Source of the DNA: Calliopum simillimum
Lineage: Eukaryota > Arthropoda > Insecta > Diptera > Lauxaniidae
Reading direction: 5' to 3'
Assembly: GCA_951812925.1 (NCBI GenBank)
Contig: OX638371.1
Coordinates: forward strand, 115,219,124 to 115,283,123
DNA: 64,000 nucleotides
This document shows, in pieces, positions 10,700 to 22,525 of this stretch. Numbering within the stretch: position 1 is the first letter of the stretch; each line of letters opens with the position of its first letter. Made by a program: the position numbers and the translations under genes. Below the pieces are notes generated by a model, which was not told the origin of the DNA, searched no databases, and saw only the letters and a program-made list of their open reading frames with translations.

Positions 10700-12424
10700 T
10701 AATCGTCATTCTACCCCCTTTTTATATATTTTCCATCACTCAGCATAGGTCAGAAAAGTCTCGATGATTCTAGTGATCTTGAGATAGTACAGTGCAATGT
10801 ACACTGCAATTTATTTTTGCAAATTATCTTTACTAGAATCGCCCAATGGTCAAAATTTTACCACAAATGTATCAAATAATTTTGGTACTTTTTGGACAGT
10901 TTTAGTACCTTTTTTGCTATTAAGTACAAAATTTAAAAGCTCATTTATCATCCCTGGTACAATGACAAATTTGAAATGAAAAGAAACAAAAAGGATGAAG
11001 TCAGTGCCAGTCGTATTTTGACGATGTTAAAACTGGCTTAGTTGCAAAATATTAAAATAGTTTTCACTTTGTGCACATTTACATACAAATACCTTTCTAA
11101 TGGTGTATAATTCACAGTCGTGCTCCATTTTTACATGGAAAAAAAGGAGGACAAATTTTTCTCTTGTGTATCACACGTAATATATACTTAGATTTTGAAT
11201 TTATGCAATATCACTTTGCATTTATGACGCAATATACGTCAAATGTGAGCGATGCAGGGTATTACATTTTAAGCCAAACCGAAGATGCCACCCACTTTTG
11301 GCTCTCGACTTTCATATCCTTTCGCACAGGGACTTGGGCTGTATTATATAATGTTTGACTAATGCACTGGGTTCAGCGTAATTTATAATTCTGTTGTGTA
11401 GCATATTTTTTTCTCCAAAAACGCTCAATGTTTGTTGTGCATTTGTGTAGGAGGACGCTATACATACAATTGTACATGCTACGAATGCTGAGGTAAAGTT
11501 CACGAACATTTTACGGTCCACAGTAATAAATCTTGTCACAAGCAAATCTGGGGAGTGCAACAATTTATTGATTATCCAGTGAAAGCATTTTGTTTTTTCT
11601 TCTCTTCGACATAAATAGCACTTTTTGTGCATTGACATAGAAAAATGAGGCAGCAAACATATAATGCGACCGAAATGTTGCTTTGATTTGAATGTTAAAT
11701 TTGCTCTACATGTTGTTATTATAAAATTCGCAAAATTACAGAAACAAACATCTTAACCTTTAGAGATATGAAAATTTAATAAAAAAAAAAAAACGCAATT
11801 TAATTGAGTGTATAATTTATTTACTGGGTGCAAAATGTTAATTCATTGTTTGATTGTCTCTCATTAAATTACTGATAACAGACAACATAATCATTTAGCA
11901 AAGGCAACAACACGGTAGTAATGATGTTAATTTCCATGTTGCTGCTACTTTTTTAAACCTTGTTGTTATTGTTGTTATAGTCAGAGTGATAACAACCCTA
12001 ATGCTGTTGCCGACATTTGTGCTCTTACATTTTATTGCTTTACTTTGCCGTCGGCGCCACACTGTTAAATGTTACACATTTTCTGCTCCTTTCCGCCATT
12101 TTATCTAATTGTCACTGTGCTGTATTCGTTTGCCGCTTACTAATTATTTAAGCCACGTTTTATGCATGTAATGCCAAGTCGAGTTGGTTGTCATGTTCGT
12201 ATGTCGTCGACTTCAAATTAAACTTCGACGTAAAGAAAAGGAAAAGAGATACACTGTAAGTATGTATAAGTGCATACAATAAGGTGAACCTTATTTTAAA
12301 AATAATCAATACATCAATACGTGAACTATTTTCTTTTACTCCTATTTGCCAGCTATCTCACCGATTTTAAGAAAGGTACTTCTCCTGAAGAATGGTACAG
12401 AAAAAAATTATCCTTTCATTTCAA
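10700..12424. other. Mostly single-copy-looking sequence, no confident gene
   Basis: No exon with convincing splice sites or a family motif was found. The only frame worth a note is the minus-strand one at 11312-11509, listed separately. CAACAACA-type simple repeats are scattered through it. Confidence 0.4.
11312..11509 (-). CDS. Small ORF with signal-peptide-like start (doubtful)
   Basis: Within a longer minus-strand frame (11312-11656), an internal ATG at 11509 opens a 65-residue product. It begins MFVNFTSAFVACTIVCIASS and continues YTNAQQ, which looks like a signal peptide with a possible cleavage site after TNA. The remaining roughly 40 residues contain a single Cys and match nothing I know. 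No TATA box, splice site or polyadenylation signal was confirmed. In DNA this AT-rich, hydrophobic openings arise by chance, so I give it low confidence and propose no function. Confidence 0.12.
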   Translation of the reverse strand: MFVNFTSAFVACTIVCIASSYTNAQQTLSVFGEKNMLHNRIINYAEPSALVKHYIIQPKSLCERI

Positions 12425-12600
12425 ACAAACTTGATGATCAGACGTTAAATGGCGGAGCAATAGGAAAAAATAAAATCGCGTATTATTTAGGGGTCGAAAA
12501 AAAAAATTTTTTTCCTTAAAATCAAAATTGATAAGCGTTCAAAATGGGTAGTTTAAAGAAAAGTTTTTTTATGTGATACTATCTAGTGTACACACATTAT
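12425..12600 (+). repeat. Dispersed GATCGGACGTC family, uninterrupted copy
   Basis: Reads GATGATCAGACGTTAAATGG, CGGAGCAATAGG, GCGTATTATTTAGGGGTCG, AAATCAAAATTGATAAGCG, TTCAAAATGG and GTGATACTATCTAGTGTACA. This is the same block order as at 5.5-6.0 kb but without the 253-bp insert found there. Confidence 0.65.
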
Positions 12601-13759
12601 TTCATTCGAGCTCTCCTCCACAGCCTCTACCCTTTGCCGATTCCTGAACAAAGTTTTACATTTGATGGATGCATTCATGAGAAAAATTGTCTTATGTTCC
12701 CGAACAAAATCTTCTCATGACAGCCCAAAAATCAAGAAATCGATTTTTCAATTTACTACAAATTTAATATCCACCTCATTTTGTGTGCATACTGCACAAT
12801 GTGGCGCATTTAAATTGCAACGATAACACTTTAACTGTTTCATTTTAAGGGACAAAATTTATAAAAAAATTCTTTTCACATTGGATATAACGTAATTTAA
12901 TTACGTTATTAAAATTACTTCCCTTGCGCGCTGACTCAGTGCAATTTTGCGGTTAATGTCCTTAAAAACAGGAACATTAAAAAAACACAAAACACCAGGA
13001 ATTCTATGCCTTCGAAAAATGAAAACTAAAGCACAAAGAGTATTCCATCATGCCACGCACATACCCTCAGCACTGCTGCTCGACGATTGCACGGAGTAGT
13101 ACGTAAACTACGTTACAGAGTACAACATTAATGTATTTACGCTGCTCGTAACGTATGCAATGAATGTGACGTTGTATGTTGAATTTTATCGCATTTTTAT
13201 TGCGGTCGCCATTGGGTGGCACTGCGGTGGATAAACCGCAGCAGCGGGTTAACAGCGAGATATGTTGAGTATAAAGCGCAATCAGGACTACATGAACTCG
13301 TCCCTTTTTGTATGTAGAGTGGCATGCTTAAATGTAATATTGTATGTTGCCAATGTTCCATTTCATTTTAGCAGCCACAACAAAAATAGCAACAACAAAA
13401 TCACAACAGCAACATAAATATATAGTGCAACATTTTTTAATAACGCCTTTGTGCCAATTTCAAATCTTTAGGCGCGTCCATACAGAAAGCACAGAAAAAA
13501 AGGGTAACAAAAAAGCGTCAAACTGAATTGGATAAAATCATAGAGCCAAATGCACTTGGACACACTTTGGCAGTGCTATCGTTTATAGAGTGGGGGAGTA
13601 CTCCTTGTTTTTTTCGCTTTGTAAACGTTTAATTGAGCCTTGTACCCCAGACAGGCGACACACAGTGCTGTCACTGCATACAACGGATCGGCATTTCCAC
13701 AGTTTTGGTTCGATTTCAATCAGATTTACCATACAGATACATTTTTTTACGTTGTTTTC
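12601..13759. other. No gene recognised
   Basis: Somewhat less AT-rich than its surroundings between about 12900 and 13700, but without a convincing exon. Overlapping open frames on both strands near 13583-13876 are unrelated to any family I recognise. Confidence 0.4.
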
Positions 13760-14420
13760 AGAAATGCAATTAATTTTCAAATGCAATGAATAGAAAAAAA
13801 GATATTCAAATAAATAAAAACATGAAAATAAACTGGAAAAAATGTTTGTGCATGCTTTTAGGCTGAAAAAAACCATATTAAAATTTTAATAGTTCATAGT
13901 GTTTTTGACATATAAAAGTAGGCTGCAAAAAAAAATCAAATTTAAAAAAATTCAAAAGCATTTGAAAAAAATTTGGTGGTGTAAATTTTATAAAATCATT
14001 GATTTTTACTCAAATACGGGATATTCAGATAAATATTTAAAGTAAAAGGGGAAAAACGGGGTTGCAAATATTTGCTATCTTAAAATATGGAATCTGTGCT
14101 ATCTGTACGTATTTGAAAAATGCCCGCAAGTCCCGACTTTTTTTTCCTGCTCTAAAGAAAATTAGCATTTTCCGGTTTTTAATATTTGAAAATTTTTTTT
14201 TATATCTGTTAAAATAACTTTAATTTGGCTAAAAAAATTTGCATACAAAACATATTAAAAATAAATGGATATGCAGGCTTTTGTCTGCATTTTATTTTAT
14301 AACAATTGCTTTTGAGGTTTAGGAGCAGCAATTATTTTTAAAAAGTTCTGCGATTAGCAAATTTTCTTAAATGTTTTTTTTTTTCGAAAAAAAGTTTTAC
14401 TTTAACAAGCTGTAAAACTT
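13760..14420 (+). repeat. Dispersed AT-rich repeat, copy 2
   Basis: Direct-orientation paralogue of 480-1025. Shared blocks in order are ATATTCAGATAAATATTTAA, CTGCTCTAAAGAAAAT, CCGGTTTTTAATATTTGAAA, TTTTATTTTATAACAATTGC, AGGAGCAGCAA, TGCGATTAGCAAATTT, TTTCGAAAAAAAGTTTT and TTTAACAAGCTG. No coding content. Confidence 0.6.
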
Positions 14421-14641
14421 ACAAATCACACTGGTTTTCAATAATTTTCAGGGGATTTCTTAATTGGACTTTTTCTGTAGAGTGGCATAAAAAAATTTAA
14501 AATTTGAACAAAAATTTTTTGCGCAAATGCCTTCTATCGCAGCACTGTGCGACAGCTTAAATGTAGATTATAGACGTTACAATGTGAATCTTTTTATTGC
14601 CTGATTTTAGGCAATTTTTAAATACATATTTCACAGACATT

Positions 14642-15520
14642 GGGCCTTATCGTAAATAAATATTCTCGAGAATTTATTCGCTAACTCCCTGGTTTTCAAT
14701 CGCAAAAAAATTTTGTGGAAAGGGAGAATTCACTGGAAAAATTATGTAATCGGCAATAAGTTGGGAGCGAGTTTTTTCACTTTTATTTGTTAAATTTGCT
14801 CAACTTTTTGCTAGGGAGTACTAAAGTATAAATGTATAATTATAAATAACGATTGCCAAATTAAAAACCTTAGTACAACAATTTTAAAGCTTATTGAAAT
14901 AGCTTTCATATGACACTAAAGTTTTTAATATCCATCCAAGCGTTTCCAACTTATACTGGTTCTGCTAAAACTACTTTTCACTAAAATTTATTTTTTTTTT
15001 TTGGAAACTTTTTGGTGCAAACTTTCGATTTTTCAAATCCACAAAAATGATTAAAAGACATTTTTTACTTTAAAAAGCAAAGCATTAATTTAAATTTCAC
15101 TGCTGCAAGTGCTTCTTTTTCTTCTTTTGCAGTTTATCTTTTTTTATAAGTCAGCTGTCAAAATCCAGTGCAAAATGGAAAAAAATGTCAACGATTTATG
15201 GAAAAAAGCCACATGTTTTTTTTTTGTGCAAAATGTCTAGGAAATTGGAAAAAATCAGCGTTCAGATTGGTTGTTTGCGCAAAATATCAAAGATATGGGA
15301 AAGACTCAGCGTTGCCAGATGTTGTTTTTGTGTAAAATGTCAACGCTCTTGGAAAAACACAGCGTTGCAAACTGGTTCTTTCTGAAAATGTCAACGATAT
15401 TAAAATAAAAAAGTATCCCTGCAGGAAGGGGAGTTTCCATTCATGAAATATTCACTACTTCCAGTGCTCCTTCCCCGGGAGGGAGAGAATGGAACTCCCT
15501 TCAGATTTACGATAAGGCCC
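14642..15520. mobile_element. 879-bp MITE with GGGCCTTATCGTAAAT inverted ends
   Basis: The left end is GGGCCTTATCGTAAAT and the right end, reverse-complemented, is the same 16 bases. ATT stands on both sides (14639-14641 and 15521-15523), a 3-bp duplication of the size seen for PIF/Harbinger-type insertions, although the assignment is only a suggestion. Inside, about 15182-15400 holds four to five tandem units of about 51 bp (AAAATGTCAACG cores at 15182, 15230, 15281, 15334 and 15385). The open frame at 15185-15385 simply reads this tandem array. No transposase remnant was seen. Confidence 0.7.
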
Positions 15521-15799
15521 ATTGACTAACAGAAAATTTCCCAATTCAGCGTCAGGTTTGTAGAAATTACTGTTTTTAATATGTTTCAAATCAACTGTTT
15601 GGTCAGGGACCAAACTTGGTTTTTTTGTATTTTAAAATATTGAATATTTCAACGACGGGAGAAGCAAAAATCTCTTGGCCTTCTATGGAGACTGCATTAG
15701 ACACGTTGCCTGGATCACACGCTTCTTAGCTCCACTTTAGAGTAATAAAAAACACTTTTTTTTTGTGTTAGTTGAAGGATCTCACCTCTTTTTCATATT

Positions 15800-15940
15800 T
15801 AATTTACAAGAAGAATTGCAAGAGATAAAAATGTAATAAGTTGAAAATCAGCGATTACATAGATAATATATTATTTAGAAAATCGCATGAGATAAAAATT
15901 AAATGTATTGAAAATCAGCTAATATTTATCAATGTATAAT
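15800..15940 (+). repeat. 67-bp minisatellite, left part
   Basis: Two to three units carrying CGCATGAGATAAAAATTAAA, TTGAAAATCAGC and AATATTTAT, the same unit as at 17418-18070. The array is split by the foldback element at 15941-17417. The last 10 bases, AATGTATAAT (15931-15940), reappear on the other side of that insertion. Confidence 0.75.
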
Positions 15941-17417
15941 AGAAAGGATCAAATTTTTTTTCCACTTACTTTCATTCAGTTTCGGATTCTCCGATAAAAT
16001 CTAAGTTAAAAACTCCTTGGAACCATATATCTGCGGTGAATTTCGACTCAGCCAAAAATCGTTTGAAGTTTTGGGATTCTTTCGCTGTTGCGAGATTGTC
16101 TTTGATAATTTATAACTTCCGAACAACTTGTGGTATTGCTATGATTTTAGCACCGTTAGAAAGGTGTTGTTGCGTGGTAAGAACGCTTTGGCTAATTTAT
16201 TGAAAAAAGTTATCTAGTTCAAAATTTATGACCTTTTGAATGAAAATATATAAAAAATGTACCAAAAATTTCATCTTTTTAAATAAAAAAAATTACTTTT
16301 AAATTTTTTTTATAATGTTTAAAAATAACTATCTAGAGAGGGTCTATTCATCCAGATACGGCTAGGCATTTCAAAGTTATGACCTTTGGAATAAAGACAA
16401 ATACGAACTTCATACAAAGTATATTAGAAATTTGATCTTCCAAAAACAAAAAAACCGTTATTTTTGAATTTTTTTCTATAGCTCATTAAAAGGCTTTTCC
16501 AACACAGTTCTGTTCTACAAGATACGGCAAGAAATTCCAAAATTATGACATTTTGAATCAAAGCATACATTTTCTCTATAATACTTGATTTTTCGAACTT
16601 TGAGCCATTATAGCACCGCTTAGTGACCCAACTTCAAAAAACCCTTTGGCGGTTTTTTTCTACTAATTAATGGTAATTGAAAGTGCTACACAAGAACTCA
16701 TAAAAATAAAAAAAAATTTTTTTTTGTTGAACTTTGTTTTAAATATTTTTCACTCAACAGTTCTCATCTGCTCTCATTCAAAATGTCATAACTTTGGAAT
16801 CGCTAGCCGTATCTTAAAGAACAGGACTGCGTTGGAAAGGCGTTTTGATGAGCCATAGAAAAAAATTCAAAAATAACGGTTTTTTTGTTTTTGGAAGATT
16901 AAATTTCTAATATACTTTGAATGAAGCTTTTATCTGTCTTCATTCAAACGGTCACAACTTTGAAATGACTAGCCGTATCTGGATGAATACACCCTCTCTA
17001 GATAGTTCTTTTTATACACTATAAAAAAAATTTAAAAATATATTTTTTTTTTTAAATAAAGATGAAATTTTTGGTACATTTTGTAAAAAGTTTTTATATA
17101 TTTTGATTCAAAAGGTCATAACTCTTGAACTAGATATTTTTTTTTTTCAATAAATTAGCAAAAGCGTTGATACTACGCAATAACACCTTTCTAACGGTGC
17201 TAAAATCATATACAACAAGTTGTTCGGAAGTTATAAATTATCAAAGACAATCTCGCAACAGCGAAAGAAACCTAAAACTTCAAACGATTTTTGGCTGAGT
17301 CGAAATTCACCGCAGATATATGGTTCCAAGGAGTTTTTAACTTAGATTTTATCGGAGAATCCGAAACTGAATGAAAGTAAGTGGAAAAATTTGGCTTGAA
17401 ACAAATTGATCCTCTCT
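15941..17417. mobile_element. 1.48-kb foldback element with about 640-bp arms and 10-bp target duplication
   Basis: The left arm (15941 to about 16560) and right arm (about 16775-17417) are inverted copies of each other across nearly their whole length. Examples are CACTTACTTTCATTCAG (left) against CTGAATGAAAGTAAGTG (right), and AGATACGGCTAGGCAT against CTAGCCGTATCT. Ends are AGAAAGGATCAA and TTGATCCTCTCT. The 10-mer AATGTATAAT lies directly outside both ends (15931-15940 and 17418-17427). Each arm seems built of diverged subrepeats with recurring TACGGC / TTATGACCTTTTGAAT-type blocks. The loop of about 210 bp has no transposase. A 9-11-bp duplication with long arms is what Foldback/MULE-type elements make, so I propose that group. 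Confidence 0.85.
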
Positions 17418-18070
17418 AATGTATAATCAAAAAAATCACATGAATTAAAAATTAAATGAACTGCAAAGCATTGAATATTTATGAATTACACTATCGAAAA
17501 ATTACATGAAATAAAAATTAAATGAATTGAGAATCAGCTATTATATAAATAGTACATTACTTAAAAAATCGCATGAGACCAAAACAAAATGTGCTGAAGA
17601 CCAGTGAATTTTCATACAGAATATTATTTCAAAAATCGCATGAGATAAAAATGAAAAGACTTGAAAATCAGTGAATATTTTTAAAGTATATTATTTTGAA
17701 AATCGCATGATATTAAAATTAAGTTAGTTAATTTCAGAGAATATTTATTAAGTATATTTTTTAAAAATTGCATGCGATAAAAATAAAATGAATTGAAAAT
17801 CAGGCGAATATTTACACAGTATAAATATTATCAAGAAATCGCACGAGCTTAAAATTAAATGTGGTGAAATTCAGAGAGTATGTATAAAGTTTATTATTTA
17901 AAAATGGCATGAAACAAAAAATTAAAAGAGTTGAAGTTCAGCGAATATTTATGAAGAATAAGATTGCAAAAAATACATGAGATAAAAAGAAATAACTTGA
18001 AAATTAGCGAATACAACTTAAGTTTATTATTTAGAAAATTGCATGAGAGGAAAATGAAACAAGGGTCGCA
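17418..18070 (+). repeat. 67-bp minisatellite, right part
   Basis: About nine to ten units of 65-68 bp are each recognisable by AAAATCGCATGAGATAAAAA, then AAATGAATTGAAAATCAGCG, then AATATTTA and a TATTATTT tail. Units are well diverged (for example ACATGAATTAAAAATT, GCATGATATTAAAATT, GCACGAGCTTAAAATT). The array is the continuation of 15800-15940. Confidence 0.85.
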
Positions 18071-19555
18071 AGAGGAAATCAGTACAAGTCCCAAAAACAA
18101 ATCAAGTCAAAAGAGATTGTAGTTAATAGATACTTTGTTGAAATATAAAAAAAATCCCATGAGATATATTTTAAGTGAAAGTAAATCAATTGGTAAAGGT
18201 TAAAAAAATAATTCAAAAGACTCAAAAAATTTACTTTAAAAATCTAAAATATGTAGAGATTCCATGAAATGAAGCTTTTAAGAAAATTTTACAAGCCCTA
18301 CAAAGGTTTTTTGTATACTCGTAAACTCGTAATTTTTACCACATGATACTTTTCTATAGAATAAAATATTGACTATCTATCACGAAGTTCTCTTAGCTTG
18401 GTTTCTTCAGAATATGCAAAATGCAAAATTTAAGCAAAAAAATGTCAAGAGATTTTTATTGCTTTCATTTTATAAGCTACACAGTTTTTGTTTAGTAAGA
18501 TTTTTATTATAAAAAAATTCCAAAGATCATTGAGGTGTAAAGTTTAAGCACCTAAATTTTATCGCATGAGATTTTTACACAAATGTTTCTCTGAAACATG
18601 CAATTTTTATCTTATGGGGCTGCCAACCAATGGTTAATGAAAATATGCATCGAGTAGCTGAAATACATCAACGAACTACATTGAATGTAAAAATTTGGCA
18701 TTGCACAAAATACACGAAAAACCCGGCCGTGTAATTGCTTAAAGGTTGTCAACTATAAATTTTGCCTTCAAACTGCAAGGACTTTTTTATGAAAGACTCT
18801 ATTGAGGTGAGATAAGCCATGGGAAAGTTAACCGAAATACGAATGTTGGGTGTAGCAACGAGATTAAAAGGATTTTTTGCGATACTTTAGTTTTTAATTA
18901 AAACTGCAATACGAGCTGAAAATAGATTACAAAAACAAGCTGAATACAATGGAGGGGCAATTGGAAAACCACAGTATATATAAATGCACATATGCGTGTA
19001 TGTACAGTGTACACATGGCAACTAAATTGTTAAATTGATATTCAATTAGAAGTTTTTTTCGATGTTCTTTGTTTCATCAACCATCGACTCATCGACCATC
19101 AACCAGAGCACACTTTTTGGACTTGCCACCACAAATTGTGTATTTTAAGCAATAGCGAATTGTAAAACAAACCCTAAGAACTGAAACCACAATTTGCACT
19201 TAAACCTTTTGGAATTTGTTAGCATGTTGTTAAATGAAAAGTTGCATTGAATTGCGCTGTGTGTTTTTGTGGTTAAAACTGTAATGCCGCCTCTTCAACA
19301 TGGCAACAACAGCAAATGTTGTATTGTGTGCAATACATAAAATTAGAGTAAATCACGTTCATTCATTTAAACATTATTTGTACTGGCGTAACACAGTGTT
19401 GCGTAAATGATTAAATTTAAATTTCTTTTTTGTTATTTACAGCAAATAGTTCAAAAGAGAAAAATTTAAAAATTATAAGAAATAGCATTCACAAATTTTA
19501 AGCCGGAATATTCAAATTTTCTTCAAATCAAAAAAAAAATTATTCCAGCACGTTC
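18071..19555. other. No gene recognised
   Basis: AT-rich sequence with isolated CATGAGAT motifs up to about 18620, probably a decayed margin of the minisatellite. No coding motif was found. Confidence 0.45.
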
Positions 19556-20574
19556 CACACTGGTTCAAAAACCTTAAAAGCTGGCCAAAAGTCGAAAAAA
19601 AATTTTTTAATTAACTTTTCAGGACCGTATTGTCTAACAGATATTCATAGACCTCAAAAAATTTTTAAAAAAGATCCAGGTACTCCTACAATCCTCTTGG
19701 AATCTCTCTAAAAGTACGCTTTTCAGACGCAAAATTCTGTAAGTTAAGAGAAAAAATTTTGTGTTCACTGTAAAAATCGTGTGGTTACTGTAAAACTGAA
19801 CCGATTTGAATGTTTGAATATGGAATCTCTTTGCAAAAGAAAATACCATCGAACCTTTATATTCAAAACTTTCAATAATTTATACTTATTTGATAATTGT
19901 GATTAACTTAAAATCAAATTATTTCACAAAATCTGTTTGCAATGGTTATGAAAAAAGCCCAGAACTATTTTATACCACGTCATACCACCAAGATTTTTTG
20001 GATTAAAGAAGATTGAAACCTTTTCTAACATATATAAAAAAATTGAGGTGCCTTTTTTTGCCTTTTTTGTTCGAAGCGATTTTTTCTGAAGCAGCCACTG
20101 GGAAATTTAACTCATATTGATTGCCAAGTGTCAATATGTGTTGCTCGGCCAAAATGATAAAACTTTTATATTATTATACAGCTTATACTCCATGGTAAAT
20201 GAATCTAAAACCATTTTTATTTAGATCAATTTACCGTTGCACACAACTCTATCAAAGTCAAAATAAGTCAAAGTTTTGAAATAAATTTTTAAATTAATAA
20301 GATATAAAAACTGTGCAAGTGTTGTTTTTTTCCATTTTGAATCAGCCATTTTGTTTTTGAAAAATCTAATATCAGATTCGTAACCATTGACCCCAAAAAC
20401 TCCCGAGAAAATTTTTTTTTTGGATTTGGTTGAATATTTATGCAAATCGTCCACCGTTTTGAGCCCGCCATTCTAACATTAAATTTGTAATCAGCGACCT
20501 CAAAAACCCCCAGGTAAAAAATTTCATCGACTTTTCGACTTTTGGCCAGCTTTTAAGGATTTTGAACCAGTGTG
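19556..20574. mobile_element. 1.02-kb MITE with CACACTGGTTCAAAA ends and CGTTC duplication
   Basis: The left end reads CACACTGGTTCAAAAACC then TTAAAAGCTGGCCAAAAGTC. The right end reads GACTTTTGGCCAGCTTTTAA then GGATTTTGAACCAGTGTG, giving near-perfect inverted repeats of about 45 bp. CGTTC stands on both outer sides (19551-19555 and 20575-20579). A 5-bp duplication with CACACTGG termini would suit a Transib-like non-autonomous element, but this is inference from the ends only. The open frames inside show no transposase motif. Confidence 0.65.
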
Positions 20575-20769
20575 CGTTCCAGGCAGCACACAAAAACGTG
20601 CGGCTAGAGCACTTTTTATATTTTAAGAAAGTTCGCGTCTTCTAACTTCTGTAAATATCATTAATATTTATATGACTATACCATTTTTACGTAAAAATTA
20701 ATGATTTTCAAAAATTTTCACCCGTAAAATATGCAATTTTATTCAATTTTTAATAAAAATTTTTTAATA

Positions 20770-21746
20770 AGGCATGTATATGAAAAAAAGTAGTCGTAGT
20801 AAACAAAGAGTGTGCTAGAACATACAATTTTCCACATTTATCTCACAAAGACATTGCATAAATTATAAATATTGCAAAATCTACGAAAGCTTGAGTACTT
20901 AAAAACTTTAATGAACGATTAACTACAGAAAGGAAAGTTGGAAGTGTTGGAAAAAAAGGATTTACCTCAGAGGAAAAAGCAAAAGAAGTGTTACGTGCCT
21001 ATGAAAAATATACTGGACCCTCCATTGGAGATGTGGCTAAGAAGTGCATATGTTTTCAATCATATAAAGTACTACTGGCACCAAATAGGAACGATGAGCA
21101 AAACACTGCGGCTAAAACTCGCTCACGAAAGCTCTACCATCGTTTTGTTCACAATTTTGAATTCATTTTAATTTTACGTCGAAGCTCACTTTTAGAACTT
21201 CCGGGTCAACTTTTTTAAGCCGCAAAGAAGCAAGGCGATGTTGCGCCAAATTTAAAGCAAAACTGGTATAATTAACTGCCAAATTTATACGAAAGAATGC
21301 TTACATAAACGCCTGCTGAATATGATACGTCTTCACGAAAATCCTGTGTTATTTTGGCCAGATTTGGCGAGTTGTCATTATGGCAAATTGACCATGAAGA
21401 GAATGGGGTCAATGTTATATCGAAAAATGCAAATCCTTCGAATTGCACTGAGCCTCAGCCGATTGGAAAATACTGGAAGAAAATTGTCAAAAATGAAAAG
21501 AAACTAAAACAAAAATGGATCAAGGTATCATCACAGGTCATCCAAAGTGATGTGCAGAGCCTAATGGCAGGTGTTAATTCAAAGTTTCAATATTTTGCAT
21601 ATATCTCAACCAAATGAGGAAATCTTTTCATTTTCGTAAAGAAGTACCCTTGAGCTTCAAAAAATGTATTACTTTCTTTTTTGTGGTCAAAAAATAAACG
21701 TTTTATACATATTTTTTGTCAATTACTTTTTTTCGAGTACATACCT
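20770..21746 (+). pseudogene. Tc1-like DNA transposon, internally deleted transposase
   Basis: Terminal inverted repeats are AGGCATGTATATGAAAAAAA (left) and, reverse-complemented, AGGTATGTACTCGAAAAAAA (right), with TA outside both ends. Across frames the plus strand encodes an N-terminal helix-turn-helix region with EEKAKEVLRAYEKYTGPSIG, then a KTRSRKLYHRFVHNFE block and a C-terminal catalytic part with NPVLFWPDLASCHYGK and NPSNCTEPQPIGKYWK. In related Tc1-like transposases the last block carries PIE, so Gly replaces the expected catalytic Glu. At 977 bp it is shorter than the roughly 1.3 kb usual for the group, and the middle is missing. It cannot make active transposase. Confidence 0.85.
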
Positions 21747-21774
21747 TATGCTCTATACTTAAGTTGTTTTAAAT

Positions 21775-22525
21775 TGAATAGTATCACAAAAAAAGTTCGG
21801 TCTACACCGACAATTTTAAAAGCTTATCTAAAATGGTTTTTATAAAAAAATATTTTTTTTTTTTTTTTTTTTTTTTGAACTTGCAAAAAGTCAAAAAATG
21901 TTGTACAAGTCGAAAAATTTTGATGGATTCGTAAATTTTTGGAAAATTAAAAAAATGTTGAAAAACTCAAAAAATCTGATGGATTCGAAATTTTTTTAAA
22001 AAATTACAAAAAGTACAGAAATGTTCCAGGAGTCGAAAAATGTTAAAAAGTCGAAAAAATTGGATGGATTCAAAAATTTTTGAAAAAGTAGAAATATGTT
22101 GGAAAACTCAAAAATGGATTCGATAATTTTTTTAAAAAATATCGAATTTGTTGCAAATTTTGGTGTAGGGAAATCTGGCAAAAAATCAAAAATTTTGGAA
22201 TAAGTTCAGATATATTGCTAAAGTCCAAGAATTTTGAAGGATTCGAAATTTTTTTTAAAAAGTTGATAATGTTGCAAAACACCAAAAAATTCGGTGAAAA
22301 TTTTTATAAAAAGTAGAAAAATGTTGCAGAATGTTGAAAAAGTCGAAAAATTTATGAAGGTTCGAAAATTTTGGAAAAGTTCAAAAATGCTGCAAAAGTA
22401 GAGACATTTGCAACGATATATTATATTTGATGATCGGACGTTATATGGCTGAGCTAAATGAAAAAAAAGAAGCATTTATTAAGAGATTTTTTTTCCTCAA
22501 AAATCATTTTAGATAGACTTTCACA
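21775..22525. mobile_element. Inverted-end element with internal minisatellite of about 70 bp
   Basis: The left end (about 21780-21850) is the reverse complement of the end module of the GATCGGACGTC family (GTATCACAAAAAAAGTTCGG, then AAAGCTTATCTAAAATGG). The right end (22405-22525) reads ACATTTGCAACGATATATTA, GATCGGACGTTATATGGC and AAATCATTTTAGATAGACTTT. Between them, 21880-22405 holds diverged repeats of AAAAAGTCGAAAAATTT, GATGGATTCGAAAATTTT and AAATGTTGCAAAA, following a poly-T run at about 21850. No ORF of note. Confidence 0.55.
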
